A DNA stretch of 64,000 nt, from NCBI RefSeq assembly GCF_002262885.1, contig NZ_NKYF01000001.1, forward strand, positions 682,001-746,000. Reading direction: 5' to 3'. Below, one piece after another: positions 24,884 through 32,678 of this stretch. Source of the DNA: Pseudonocardia sp. MH-G8. Lineage in GTDB: Bacteria > Actinomycetota > Actinomycetes > Mycobacteriales > Pseudonocardiaceae. Both the position numbers and the translations under genes were made by a program. The number at the start of each line of letters is the position of its first letter. Position 1 is the stretch's first letter. Under the pieces are notes generated by a model. It searched no databases and was not told the origin of the DNA. It was given only the letters and a program-made list of their open reading frames with translations.

Positions 24884-25696
24884 GTGTGGAAGATCTGCCG
24901 GACCTGCGCCGTCGAGCACGACTCGGACGCCGAGCGCTGCGCCATCTGCTTCGACGAGCGGCAGTGGGTGCCGGCCGACGGGCAGCAGTGGACCACCGCC
25001 GAGGAGCTGGCCGCGGCCGGGCACCGGGTGCAGGTGCGCGAGGTCGAGCCGGACCTGTTCGGCATCACCGTCGAACCCAAGTTCGGCATCGGGCAGCGCT
25101 CGCACCTCGTGCGCACGCCGGCCGGGAACCTGCTCTGGGACGTCGTGGGCCACGTCGACGAGGACGCCGCGCGCCGGGTGCGCGAGCTGGGCGAGGTCGC
25201 CGCGATCGTGGCGAGCCACCCGCACCACTTCGGCGTGCAGGTCGAGTGGAGCCGGCTGCTCGGCGGGGTCCCGGTGCTCGTCGCCGAGGCCGACATGGCG
25301 TGGGTGGCCCGACCGGATCCGGTGATCCGGCCGTGGAGCGGCACCCTCGACCTGCTGCCCGGCGTCACGCTCGCCCAGCTCGGCGGGCACTTCCCGGGCA
25401 GCGCGGTGGCGCACTGGGCTGCCGGGGCGCAGGGGCGGGGCGTCCTGCTCAGCGGCGACACGGTCCCGACCAACCCGGACCGCGCCACCGTCACCTTCAT
25501 GCGCAGCTACCCGAACCGGATCCCGCTCTCGGCCGCGGTGGCGCAGCGGATCGCGAAGGCCGTGGAGCAGTTCTCGTTCGACCGGATCTACGACAACTTC
25601 GGCAACAGCATCGCCACCGACGCCCGCGCGGCCGTCCGCCGCTCCGCCGACCGCTACACGGCATGGGTGCGGGGCGACTACGACCACCTCACCTGA
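24884..25696 (+). CDS. Metallo-beta-lactamase-like protein with N-terminal zinc finger
   Basis: This 270-residue protein opens with two Cys pairs (C5-x-x-C8 and C19-x-x-C22) that suggest a small zinc site. The rest follows the metallo-beta-lactamase fold: RTPAGNLLWDVVG, then ASHPHHFGV in place of the usual HxHxDH, then LGGHFPGSAVAHW and LLSGDTV. The metal motif is altered because the usual Asp is missing, so a changed or single-metal site is likely. The start is a GTG. It ends overlapping by 8 bp with the convergent VOC gene. Hydrolase activity is inferred only from the fold. Confidence 0.72.
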   Translation: MWKICRTCAVEHDSDAERCAICFDERQWVPADGQQWTTAEELAAAGHRVQVREVEPDLFGITVEPKFGIGQRSHLVRTPAGNLLWDVVGHVDEDAARRVRELGEVAAIVASHPHHFGVQVEWSRLLGGVPVLVAEADMAWVARPDPVIRPWSGTLDLLPGVTLAQLGGHFPGSAVAHWAAGAQGRGVLLSGDTVPTNPDRATVTFMRSYPNRIPLSAAVAQRIAKAVEQFSFDRIYDNFGNSIATDARAAVRRSADRYTAWVRGDYDHLT

Positions 25697-26051
25697 GGAT
25701 CAGCGCGAGCACCGCGCCCGCCGGGTCGCGGACCACCGCGTAGGCGCCCGTGCCCTCCCCCTTCGGGCCCGCGACCACCTCGCCGCCGCGGTTGCGGACC
25801 GCGGCCAGGCTCGCGTCCAGGTCCTCCACGGCGACGTAGGCCAGCCACTGCGGCGGCAGGTCCGCGTTCTCCCCGCGGGCGTGGCAGATCCCGGCAGCCG
25901 GCGTGCCGTCGGCGGCCAGCATCATCCAGTCCTCGCCCAGCGGCTCGGGCGTCCAGCCGATCACGTCGGCGTAGAAGTCGCGCACCGCGGGCGCGTCGGG
26001 CACCGTCAGGTCCAGGTGCACGAACATCCCGGGTTTCCAGTCCACGCTCAT
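25689..26051 (-). CDS. VOC (glyoxalase-type) family protein
   Basis: This 120-residue protein has one vicinal-oxygen-chelate unit, with VHLDLTVPDAPAVRDFYADVIGW at the start and VVRDPAGAVLALI at the end. His in VHLDL and a late acidic residue could bind metal. The substrate is unknown; similar proteins are often annotated as glyoxalase or bleomycin-resistance relatives. Its ATG overlaps the stop of the SRPBCC gene, making it the last gene of an ArsR-SRPBCC-VOC operon. Confidence 0.8.
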   Translation of the reverse strand: MSVDWKPGMFVHLDLTVPDAPAVRDFYADVIGWTPEPLGEDWMMLAADGTPAAGICHARGENADLPPQWLAYVAVEDLDASLAAVRNRGGEVVAGPKGEGTGAYAVVRDPAGAVLALILR

Positions 26052-26818
26052 GACGCTCCTCCGGTCGGGAACAGGGTTTCGAGCCAGCGCTGCCAGTCAG
26101 CGGTCAGCGCGTCGGTGTCCACGGGCGGGCCGTAGACGTAGTGGTAGGCACTGACACCGCAGCCGGCCTCGCCCTCGGCGCCGATGCGGTGCAGCCCGTG
26201 CGCCGAGCGGACGCCGAGGAACTCCTCGTTCGCGACGTCCACCACGCCGGTGACCGCGGCGGGCCCGTCGGGGGCCAGGGTGACCGTGTCGCCGACGGTG
26301 GGATGCCCCGCCAGCCCGAGCGCGCGGTGCAACACCGGCCAGATGTCGCGCGCGTTCCCCGCGGTGTATGCCATGGCCACGACGTTGCCCACGGGCAGGC
26401 CGGCGAAGTGGCGCAGGTAGCTGCGCAGGTTGGCGAGGAACAGGGTCCAGCCGGCGTCGAAGCTGTCGTACTCGTCGTCCCAGTCCGCACCGTCGAGGAA
26501 GCCGCTCTGCACGAACCTCACGACGGTGCCGCCACCGGCGCGGCCCTCGACGAGGAACTCGTACGCGTACTGCGGCCGTCCGTCGTCGGGCTGGTCGAAG
26601 GCGCCGTAGGCGAACCGGTGCCCCGGCTCCCAGGCGGTGACCCGGCCGCGGGTGGTGAACCCGCCGCCGTAGTCCTGCTCCACGGTGCCGCCCTCCCGCG
26701 GCTGCACCGCGTGCGGCACGAACCACGCGGCGATGCCCGGGCCGGTCGCGATGGCCTCCCACACCTGCTCGGGCGAGGCGTCCAGCTCGACGTGCTTCTC
26801 CAGGCGCCGATCGCTCAT
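26048..26818 (-). CDS. SRPBCC/AHSA1-domain protein
   Basis: This 256-residue protein starts with an AHSA1-type SRPBCC ligand-binding domain (ELDASPEQVWEAIATGPGIAAWF, then WEPGHRFAYGAF, then GWTLFLANLRSYL). A further hundred residues of related fold follow. The pattern of an ArsR regulator followed by an AHSA1 protein with overlapping ATGA junctions is common in actinobacteria. Such pairs are thought to sense or bind small hydrophobic compounds. The ligand is unknown and the protein is cytoplasmic. Confidence 0.82.
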   Translation of the reverse strand: MSDRRLEKHVELDASPEQVWEAIATGPGIAAWFVPHAVQPREGGTVEQDYGGGFTTRGRVTAWEPGHRFAYGAFDQPDDGRPQYAYEFLVEGRAGGGTVVRFVQSGFLDGADWDDEYDSFDAGWTLFLANLRSYLRHFAGLPVGNVVAMAYTAGNARDIWPVLHRALGLAGHPTVGDTVTLAPDGPAAVTGVVDVANEEFLGVRSAHGLHRIGAEGEAGCGVSAYHYVYGPPVDTDALTADWQRWLETLFPTGGAS

Positions 26819-27405
26819 GCGTCGACCCCCCTCGACTCGGGGTGGATCGCGACGACCACGCGGTGCCTGCGCCCACCCTCGGCGCCCTCGTCGTGGTACT
26901 TGCCCACCAGCGCGGTGACGGCCTGGGCGAGCTCGTCGGCGAACGCGGCCCGGTCGGATGCCGACGCGAAGCGCACCTCGCCGTCGACGGCGAACGTCGC
27001 CAGCCGCTTGCCCGCCGACGTCGCGCCGGCGAGCAGCTCCCCCACCTCCCGCACGGTGCGCGCCGCGACGGCGATGAGCCAGCGGGCCGAGAGCCGGTCC
27101 GGCGCCCGGCCGGGGTCCGGGGCGACGGCACCGAGGGCCGCGGGCGAGATCACGTAGCTCGCGGCCGTGGCCTGCATGACCCGTTCGGTCATGTTGCCCT
27201 TGCGGCGCTGCGCCACCAGCTCGATCAGCCCGTGCTGCTCGAGCGTGCGCAGGTGGTAGTTGACCTTCTGCCGGGCGAGCCCGACCTTCGGCGCGAGGCT
27301 GCTCGCCGATCCCGGTTCGGCCAGCTCGGCGAGCAACCGCGCCCGGACCGGGTCGAGCGAGACCCCTGCGGCGGCCGGGTCGTCGATGACGCTGAGCTCG
27401 TGCAC
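26815..27405 (-). CDS. ArsR-family helix-turn-helix regulator
   Basis: This 196-residue protein has a winged-helix domain near the N-terminus (VRARLLAELAEPGSASSLA, recognition region VGLARQKVNYHLRTLEQHGLIEL). A C-terminal effector part of about 120 residues follows. No metal-binding Cys pair is present, so a non-metal signal is likely. The GTG start at 27405 coincides with the +1 position expected from the promoter upstream, which suggests a leaderless mRNA. The gene heads the operon with the SRPBCC and VOC genes and probably represses it. Confidence 0.85.
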   Translation of the reverse strand: MHELSVIDDPAAAGVSLDPVRARLLAELAEPGSASSLAPKVGLARQKVNYHLRTLEQHGLIELVAQRRKGNMTERVMQATAASYVISPAALGAVAPDPGRAPDRLSARWLIAVAARTVREVGELLAGATSAGKRLATFAVDGEVRFASASDRAAFADELAQAVTALVGKYHDEGAEGGRRHRVVVAIHPESRGVDA

Positions 27406-27411
27406 GCAGAG

Positions 27412-27440
27412 ACCGTCCCACCGACAAGAAAAGTTGTCAA
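27412..27440 (-). promoter_or_regulatory. Promoter and small operator of the ArsR operon
   Basis: On the minus strand a perfect TTGACA (27440-27435) is followed 17 bp later by GACGGT (27417-27412). An inverted repeat GACAA/TTGTC (27423-27427 and 27434-27438) overlaps the -35 box, a suitable site for ArsR autorepression. The predicted +1 falls on the GTG start codon. Confidence 0.45.
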
Positions 27441-27479
27441 GGGCCGTTTGTGCACGTCGGAGCCGGGTAGGCCGTCGGC

Positions 27480-27689
27480 ATGACCGACCGGTTCCGCAAG
27501 GGCGACCACGTCACCTGGTCCTCGCACGGCGGCACCGCCGAGGGCACGGTGGAGGAGGAGATCACCTCCGACACCGAGGCGGCCGGCCGCACCGTGCGCG
27601 CGAGCGAGGACGAACCGCAGTACCGGGTGCGCAGCGAGAAGAGCGGCGGCGAGGCGGTGCACAAGCCCTCGGCGCTGAAGAACAAGTGA
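27480..27689 (+). CDS. DUF2945 (hypervirulence-associated Tudor-like) small protein
   Basis: This 69-residue protein matches the DUF2945/HVA1 family: RKGDHVTWSSHGG near the start, then a strand-rich core and a QYRVRSEKSGGEAVHKPSALK tail. The family has a small Tudor-like barrel and an unknown role. The stop overlaps the next start as GTGA, and the partner encodes the end of a DUF3140 protein. The two families are frequently neighbours in actinobacteria, which fits a shared function. Confidence 0.85.
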   Translation: MTDRFRKGDHVTWSSHGGTAEGTVEEEITSDTEAAGRTVRASEDEPQYRVRSEKSGGEAVHKPSALKNK

Positions 27690-27832
27690 CCGGCGACGAC
27701 CACGCCCACATGCGCAAGGTCGTCGGGTACGTGCACCGGCACCTGGCCCAGCGGCCGACGAAGGAGTCGATCGAGGACTCCCGCTGGCGCCACTCGCTGA
27801 TGAACTGGGGCCACGACCCCTGCAAGGGCTGA
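27686..27832 (+). CDS. Short DUF3140-like protein (C-terminal half only)
   Basis: This 48-residue frame starts at a GTG that overlaps the DUF2945 stop. Its sequence (AHMRKVVGYVHRHLAQRP, then SLMNWGHDP) is the signature of the C-terminal half of DUF3140 proteins, which are usually around 100 residues. The N-terminal half of the family is missing. The tight coupling to the previous gene suggests that the short form is a real gene rather than a relic, but a decayed remnant cannot be excluded. Confidence 0.7.
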   Translation: MTGDDHAHMRKVVGYVHRHLAQRPTKESIEDSRWRHSLMNWGHDPCKG

Positions 27833-27901
27833 GTCCGACGACGACCGCGATCGGTCGGCGGCGGCCGGCCCCGCCGGGCGGGCAGAGGGCAGACTGGCTC
27901 G

Positions 27902-28600
27902 ATGGAGCACCGGAACCCGGCGCCGGCCGAGATCGCGCGGCAGCGTCCGCCGGACGACCCGCGCCTGGACCTCGTGGCCGGGTCCGTCGACCTGCCCGGC
28001 GGACCGATCCGGTACGTGCACCCGCGCGACGCGGCGGCGCTGCTCTACGAGGAGGACGTGGCGGCCGACCAGTCCTACCCGCCGTACTGGGCCGAGGTGT
28101 GGCCCAGCGGGGTCGAGCTCGCGCGCGCGGTGTCCGGGCAGGACTGGCAGGGCGTTCCCGCGCTCGAGCTGGGCTGCGGGCTGGGGTTGCCGTCCGTGGC
28201 GGTCGCGCTCGCCGGGGCGCGGGTGCTCGCCACCGACCGCTCGGCCGACGCGCTCGCGTTCGCCGCCGTGAACGCCGAGCAGAACGGCGCCCGCATCGAG
28301 ACCGCCGTCTGCTCATGGGACGACGCCGACGCCCTGGTCTCCCGGGGCCCGTTCCGGCTCGTGCTCGCCGCCGACGTCCTCTACGGCCAGCGCAACATCG
28401 ACGAGCTGACCGCGCTGCTCCCCCGGCTCCTGACCGCCGACGGCGTCGTCTGGATCGCGGACCCGGACCGGCCGCTGACCGGGGACTTCCTGGCCGCCAC
28501 GCGAGCCGGCTGGCAGTCGGTCGAGACCACCCCCACCCAGGTGCCGGAGGTGCACCTGCACCGGCTGACGGGCCCGCCGCGCGTCACCGCGTCCGGCTGA
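27902..28600 (+). CDS. METTL/Methyltransf_16-type SAM methyltransferase
   Basis: This 232-residue protein has PYWAEVWPSGVELAR ahead of motif I (ALELGCGLGLPSVAVA), then VLATDRSADAL and VLAADVLYGQRN. This pattern is that of the lysine or nicotinamide methyltransferase-like family 16, which in bacteria includes protein methyltransferases. The target is unknown. It stands between the DUF3140-like gene and the amidohydrolase gene, 52 bp before the latter. Confidence 0.8.
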   Translation: MEHRNPAPAEIARQRPPDDPRLDLVAGSVDLPGGPIRYVHPRDAAALLYEEDVAADQSYPPYWAEVWPSGVELARAVSGQDWQGVPALELGCGLGLPSVAVALAGARVLATDRSADALAFAAVNAEQNGARIETAVCSWDDADALVSRGPFRLVLAADVLYGQRNIDELTALLPRLLTADGVVWIADPDRPLTGDFLAATRAGWQSVETTPTQVPEVHLHRLTGPPRVTASG

Positions 28601-28652
28601 CCCACCCCATCGGGCGAGTCGCCGCCCTCCCCCGGGCCGTTACCGTCGCCGG

Positions 28653-29864
28653 ATGGACGACGTGCTGGTCGAGCAGCTGGGCGCCACCTACCGCGACCTG
28701 CACGCCCACCCGGAGCTGTCGGGGGCGGAGACCCGTACGGCCGCGGTCGCCTCCTCCTGGTTGGGCGAGCGCGGGTACGAGGTCATCGACGGGGTCGGCG
28801 GTACCGGCGTCGTCGGGCTGCTGCGCACGGGCCCGGGGCCGGTGGTCCTGCTGCGCGCGGACATGGACGCGCTGCCGGTCACCGAGGCCACCGGGTTGCC
28901 CTACTCCAGCGTCGTGGACGAGGTGATGCACGCCTGCGGCCACGATGTCCACGTCACCTGCCTCCTCGGTGCCGCCCACGAGCTCGCGGCGGCCCGTGAC
29001 AGCTGGGAGGGCACGGTGGTGGTCGTCTTCCAGCCCGCCGAGGAGACCGCTTCCGGCGCCCAGGCGATGATCGACGACGGTCTCTTCGAGCGGGTCCCGC
29101 GCCCCACCGTCGTGCTGGGCCAGCACGTCGCCCCGATCCCGGCCGGGGTGCTCGGTCTGCGCAGCGGGCCCGCGTTCGCGGCCACCGACACGCTGCGCGT
29201 CACGATGTTCGGCGCGGGGGGACACGGCTCGCGCCCCGAGACGACCGTCGATCCCGTGCTCATGGCCGCGAGCACCGTGCAGCGCTGGCAGGGCATCGTG
29301 TCGCGGGAGGTGGCCGGCACCCAGACGGCGGTGCTGACGGTGGGGGCGTTGCACGCGGGCACCAAGGCCAACATCGTGCCCGACCGTGCCGAGATGCTGC
29401 TCAGCGTGCGCACCTTCGAAGACACGGTCCGGGAACGCGTGCTCGCCGCCATCGAGCGGATCGCGCGGGCCGAGGCGCAGGCCTCCGGCGCGCCGAAGCC
29501 ACCGCTGATCGAGACCCTGGAGACGGCACCGGCCGTCGTGAACGACCCCGCAGCGGCCGGGCGGACGCAGCAGGCCCTCGAGCAGCTCGTCGGGCCCGGA
29601 CGGGTCCTCGACCCCGGTCCGGTCACGGGCAGCGAGGACGTCGGTCTCCTCGCGGCCGCCGCCGAGGCCCCCCTCGTGTTCTGGTTGCTCGGGGGCGCCG
29701 ACCCCGCGCTGTTCGCCGGCGCGTCGACGGTCGAGGAGACCATGCAGGTCGTGGCCGGGCTGCCCTCCAACCACTCGCCGCACTACGCGCCCGCGCCGGA
29801 ACCCACCCTCCGGATCGGGGCGGCTGCGCTCACCGCCGCCGCGCGGCAGTGGCTCGCCGGCTGA
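28653..29864 (+). CDS. M20-family amidohydrolase
   Basis: This 403-residue metal-dependent amidohydrolase is of the M20D type (IAA-amino acid or N-acyl amino acid hydrolase class). Metal-ligand motifs are RADMDALPV, MHACGHDVHV, FQPAEET and GQHV, and a late SPHYAP segment is present. The inserted dimerisation domain spans residues about 185-300, with MFGAGGHGSRPE at its start. It is cytoplasmic, with no signal peptide. The likely reaction is removal of an acyl group from an amino acid or peptide conjugate; the substrate is unknown. Confidence 0.88.
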   Translation: MDDVLVEQLGATYRDLHAHPELSGAETRTAAVASSWLGERGYEVIDGVGGTGVVGLLRTGPGPVVLLRADMDALPVTEATGLPYSSVVDEVMHACGHDVHVTCLLGAAHELAAARDSWEGTVVVVFQPAEETASGAQAMIDDGLFERVPRPTVVLGQHVAPIPAGVLGLRSGPAFAATDTLRVTMFGAGGHGSRPETTVDPVLMAASTVQRWQGIVSREVAGTQTAVLTVGALHAGTKANIVPDRAEMLLSVRTFEDTVRERVLAAIERIARAEAQASGAPKPPLIETLETAPAVVNDPAAAGRTQQALEQLVGPGRVLDPGPVTGSEDVGLLAAAAEAPLVFWLLGGADPALFAGASTVEETMQVVAGLPSNHSPHYAPAPEPTLRIGAAALTAAARQWLAG

Positions 29865-29884
29865 CCCGGTGGCACGGGCGGGCG

Positions 29885-31543
29885 TCAGGTCCGCCCTGTG
29901 GTCGTCGCTCCCGCGGCATCCGTCGCGCCGGACGCGACCGATTCCGGCAGCTCCTCCGGCCGGTAGTCGGGGAGCCGGTTCGCGGGGACGATCGCGAGCG
30001 CGCTGATCGCGGCGAGTACGAGCAGCCCGAGGCGCAGCGCGCGCAGGCGCGCGTCCTCGTTGAGCGCGACCGCGGCGTCGACCTGCGCAGGGCTCGCGTC
30101 GGTCCCGGCGAGGATGGTCCGCAGCCGGTCGTTGCTGACGAAGTTCGTCTTGTCCAGGTCGACCTGCGCGACGAGCTCCGGTGGGAGCTCGACGTTGCGC
30201 GCCACCGCCGTGGCGACGTTCGCGCTGAGGATGCCCACCAGCAGCGCGCCCGCGACGGCGGTGCCGACGGCGGAGGCGAGGTTCTGCACGGTGCCGCGGA
30301 CCGACCCGACGTCGCCTGCGAGCTCCTTCGGCGAGGCCGTCACGAGGACGTTGAACACGAGCGTGACCAGCGCACCCTGGCCGACGCCGAACACGAAGAG
30401 GCCGAGGATCGTCGGGAGGATCTCCCAGTTGTTCGTCACCACCACGGACAACCACGCGAGCGCGACGGTGGTGAGCCCGAAGCCGGCCATGCCGATCGTG
30501 CGCGGGGTGAACCGGCCGTAGAGACGCACCACCAGCATCGCCGTCACGAACACCGTGAGGTTGAACGGCAGCATGGCCAGCGAGGTGTCGAACGGCGTGC
30601 GGCCCTGGACGATCTGGATGTAGAGCGGCACCGTGAAGTTCAGGGCAGCCTCCAGCGCGACCACGATGAACATCGCGTAGACCGCGGCGCGCTCGCCCGA
30701 GGAACCGAACACCGACAGGTTCACCAGCGGCACCTGTCCGGCGTCCGTGCGGCGCCGGGTCCACAGGAAGAACAGCTGCACGAGCACGACGCCGAGCACG
30801 ATCAGGATCGGCGCCGGGGACAGGCCCATCACCCCGAACGGCGCGCCCGTGCCGGCGCGGAGCACCCCCCAGCTGTTGAGGTTGTTCACGCCCAGGGTCA
30901 GTAGCACGACGGCGACGCCGATCAGAACGGCTGCCACGACGTCGATCGAGATCTCCGCGTTGCCCCGGTCCGAACGCAACCGGAAGCTGAGGACGAACAC
31001 GGCGACGGCGAGCAGGAGCACCACGACGAAGACCGGCCGCCAGCCGACGAGGGTGGCGAGCGTGCCGCCGACGAGGAACGCGGTCACGCCGCCGAGAGCG
31101 CGGGCCGATCCGAGCGCGCCGATCGCGGTGGCCTGCTGCGCACCGCGGTAGTTCTCGGCGATGAGAGCGACGAGCGAGGGCACGATGAGGGCCGCGGACG
31201 CGCCGGCCAGGCCCTGCGCGACGATCACCCAGCCCACCCCCGGAGCCAGGATCATGCACAGCGCGGAAGCCGCGAACACCACCACCACGATGCGGAAGAC
31301 GACCACCCAGCCCACGCGCTGCCCGATCTTCGCACCGACCATGACGAGCGCGGCCACCACCAGGCCGTAGGTCACGATCGCGGTGCTGACGTCGGTCGGC
31401 GGGACGCCGAAGTCGTCCACGATGCCGCTGATGGACACCGGCAGGGCAGCGACGTTGTAGGACATCAGGATCTGCGCGAGGAACAGGCCGATCATCGGGA
31501 CCCAGGACGCCCGGGCCCCGGCCGGCGCTGCGGCATCCGTCAT
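29885..31543 (-). CDS. MFS transporter, DHA2-like 14-helix drug/proton antiporter
   Basis: This 552-residue membrane protein has about 14 hydrophobic segments and a DHA2-type organisation. There is a first-loop region GAKIGQRVGWVVVF and the helix motif GLAGASAALIVPSLVALIAE. A large extracytoplasmic loop lies before the last helix (residues about 440-500). Such transporters export drugs or metabolites. Its ATG overlaps the stop of the glutaminase gene as ATGA, so the two are translated together, which is an unusual pair. Export of a glutamate-related product or protection against a glutamine analogue would fit but is speculation. Confidence 0.85.
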   Translation of the reverse strand: MTDAAAPAGARASWVPMIGLFLAQILMSYNVAALPVSISGIVDDFGVPPTDVSTAIVTYGLVVAALVMVGAKIGQRVGWVVVFRIVVVVFAASALCMILAPGVGWVIVAQGLAGASAALIVPSLVALIAENYRGAQQATAIGALGSARALGGVTAFLVGGTLATLVGWRPVFVVVLLLAVAVFVLSFRLRSDRGNAEISIDVVAAVLIGVAVVLLTLGVNNLNSWGVLRAGTGAPFGVMGLSPAPILIVLGVVLVQLFFLWTRRRTDAGQVPLVNLSVFGSSGERAAVYAMFIVVALEAALNFTVPLYIQIVQGRTPFDTSLAMLPFNLTVFVTAMLVVRLYGRFTPRTIGMAGFGLTTVALAWLSVVVTNNWEILPTILGLFVFGVGQGALVTLVFNVLVTASPKELAGDVGSVRGTVQNLASAVGTAVAGALLVGILSANVATAVARNVELPPELVAQVDLDKTNFVSNDRLRTILAGTDASPAQVDAAVALNEDARLRALRLGLLVLAAISALAIVPANRLPDYRPEELPESVASGATDAAGATTTGRT

Positions 31544-32547
31544 GGCTTCCCTCCGGGGACGTGCGGATCCGAGGCGAAGACGTTCAGCCCGAGGGCCCGC
31601 GACAGGTAGGCGGTGGCGATCTGACCGCGCACGCTGTTGCCGGCCGCGTCCAGCCGGGGCGCGTAGGCCCCGATGCCTGCCTTGCCGGGGGCCACGGTGA
31701 CCAGCCCTCCTGCCACTCCGGACTTACCGGGGAGTCCGATCTCGAACAGCCACTCGCCGGACCGCTCGTACAGGCCGCTCGCGGCGAGGACCGCGAGCGC
31801 GTCCCGGCAGACGTCCGCCGAGACGACCCGCTCACCGGTGACGGGGTTGACGCCGCCGTCGGCGAGCGTCGCGCCCATCACCGCCAGGTCGCGGGCGTCG
31901 ACGCGGAGCGCGCACTGGCGCGTGTAGACGTCGACGACCACGAGCGGGTCGCGTTCGATGCGCCCGTAGCTCTCCAGCAGCTGGGCGATCGCCCTGTTGC
32001 GGTGGTTGGTCGCTGCTTCACAGCGGTACACCTCGTGGTCGACCTCGAGCGCCCGCCCCGCGAAGCGGGACAGCCCGTCGCGCACGGCGTCCCACAGCTC
32101 CTGGGCGGTGTCGCCGGGCATGAGCGCCGTCGTCGCGAGCGCGCCCGCGTTCACCATCGGGTTCATCGGGTGCCCGTCGTTCAGCTCGATCGCGACGACG
32201 GAGTCGAACGCCAGACCGGTGTTGTTGACACCGACGACCTCCAGCACGCGCTCGTGGCCGAACGCCTCGCTCAGCAGGGCGTACACGAACGCCTTCGAGA
32301 TGGACTGGATGGAGAAGGCCGTACGTGTGTCGCCGCGCTCGTGCAGCCCGCCCTCGACGTCGGCGACGCAGAGCCCGAACGCCTCGGGGTCCGCGTCGGC
32401 GAGGATCGGGATGTAGTCCGCCACGGCGCCCTCCCGGTGCCGGGCGGCGTGCTCGTGCGCCCGCACCAGCAGGTCGTCGATCCTCGGCCCGGCCGGCACC
32501 GCTCCGGTGCCGACGGCCTGCCCGACGCCGTCGACGTCCAGGTCCAT
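31540..32547 (-). CDS. glsA: Glutaminase A
   Basis: This 335-residue protein belongs to the serine-dependent glutaminase family, which deaminates glutamine to glutamate. The catalytic S-x-x-K is in FSIQSISKAF. VNNTGLAFDS, NPMVNAGALAT, VYTRQCAL and GKSGVAGGLV provide the other active-site residues. It is slightly longer than the roughly 310 residues of E. coli enzymes, mainly at the N-terminus. A GGGGGACGGGAA ribosome region precedes the ATG. It lies 131 bp downstream of the LuxR gene on the same strand and overlaps the MFS gene. Confidence 0.94.
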   Translation of the reverse strand: MDLDVDGVGQAVGTGAVPAGPRIDDLLVRAHEHAARHREGAVADYIPILADADPEAFGLCVADVEGGLHERGDTRTAFSIQSISKAFVYALLSEAFGHERVLEVVGVNNTGLAFDSVVAIELNDGHPMNPMVNAGALATTALMPGDTAQELWDAVRDGLSRFAGRALEVDHEVYRCEAATNHRNRAIAQLLESYGRIERDPLVVVDVYTRQCALRVDARDLAVMGATLADGGVNPVTGERVVSADVCRDALAVLAASGLYERSGEWLFEIGLPGKSGVAGGLVTVAPGKAGIGAYAPRLDAAGNSVRGQIATAYLSRALGLNVFASDPHVPGGKP

Positions 32548-32678
32548 TTCCCGTCCCCCTCGGCGCCGCGACCGGATCCGGTGGTGATCCTCGATGAGCC
32601 GAACGTCCCGCGCCGGACCGCGCCCACGCCTCCCCCTCAGGGGATGAGATCCAACGCCCGGGTCGGACCGGACGGGCG

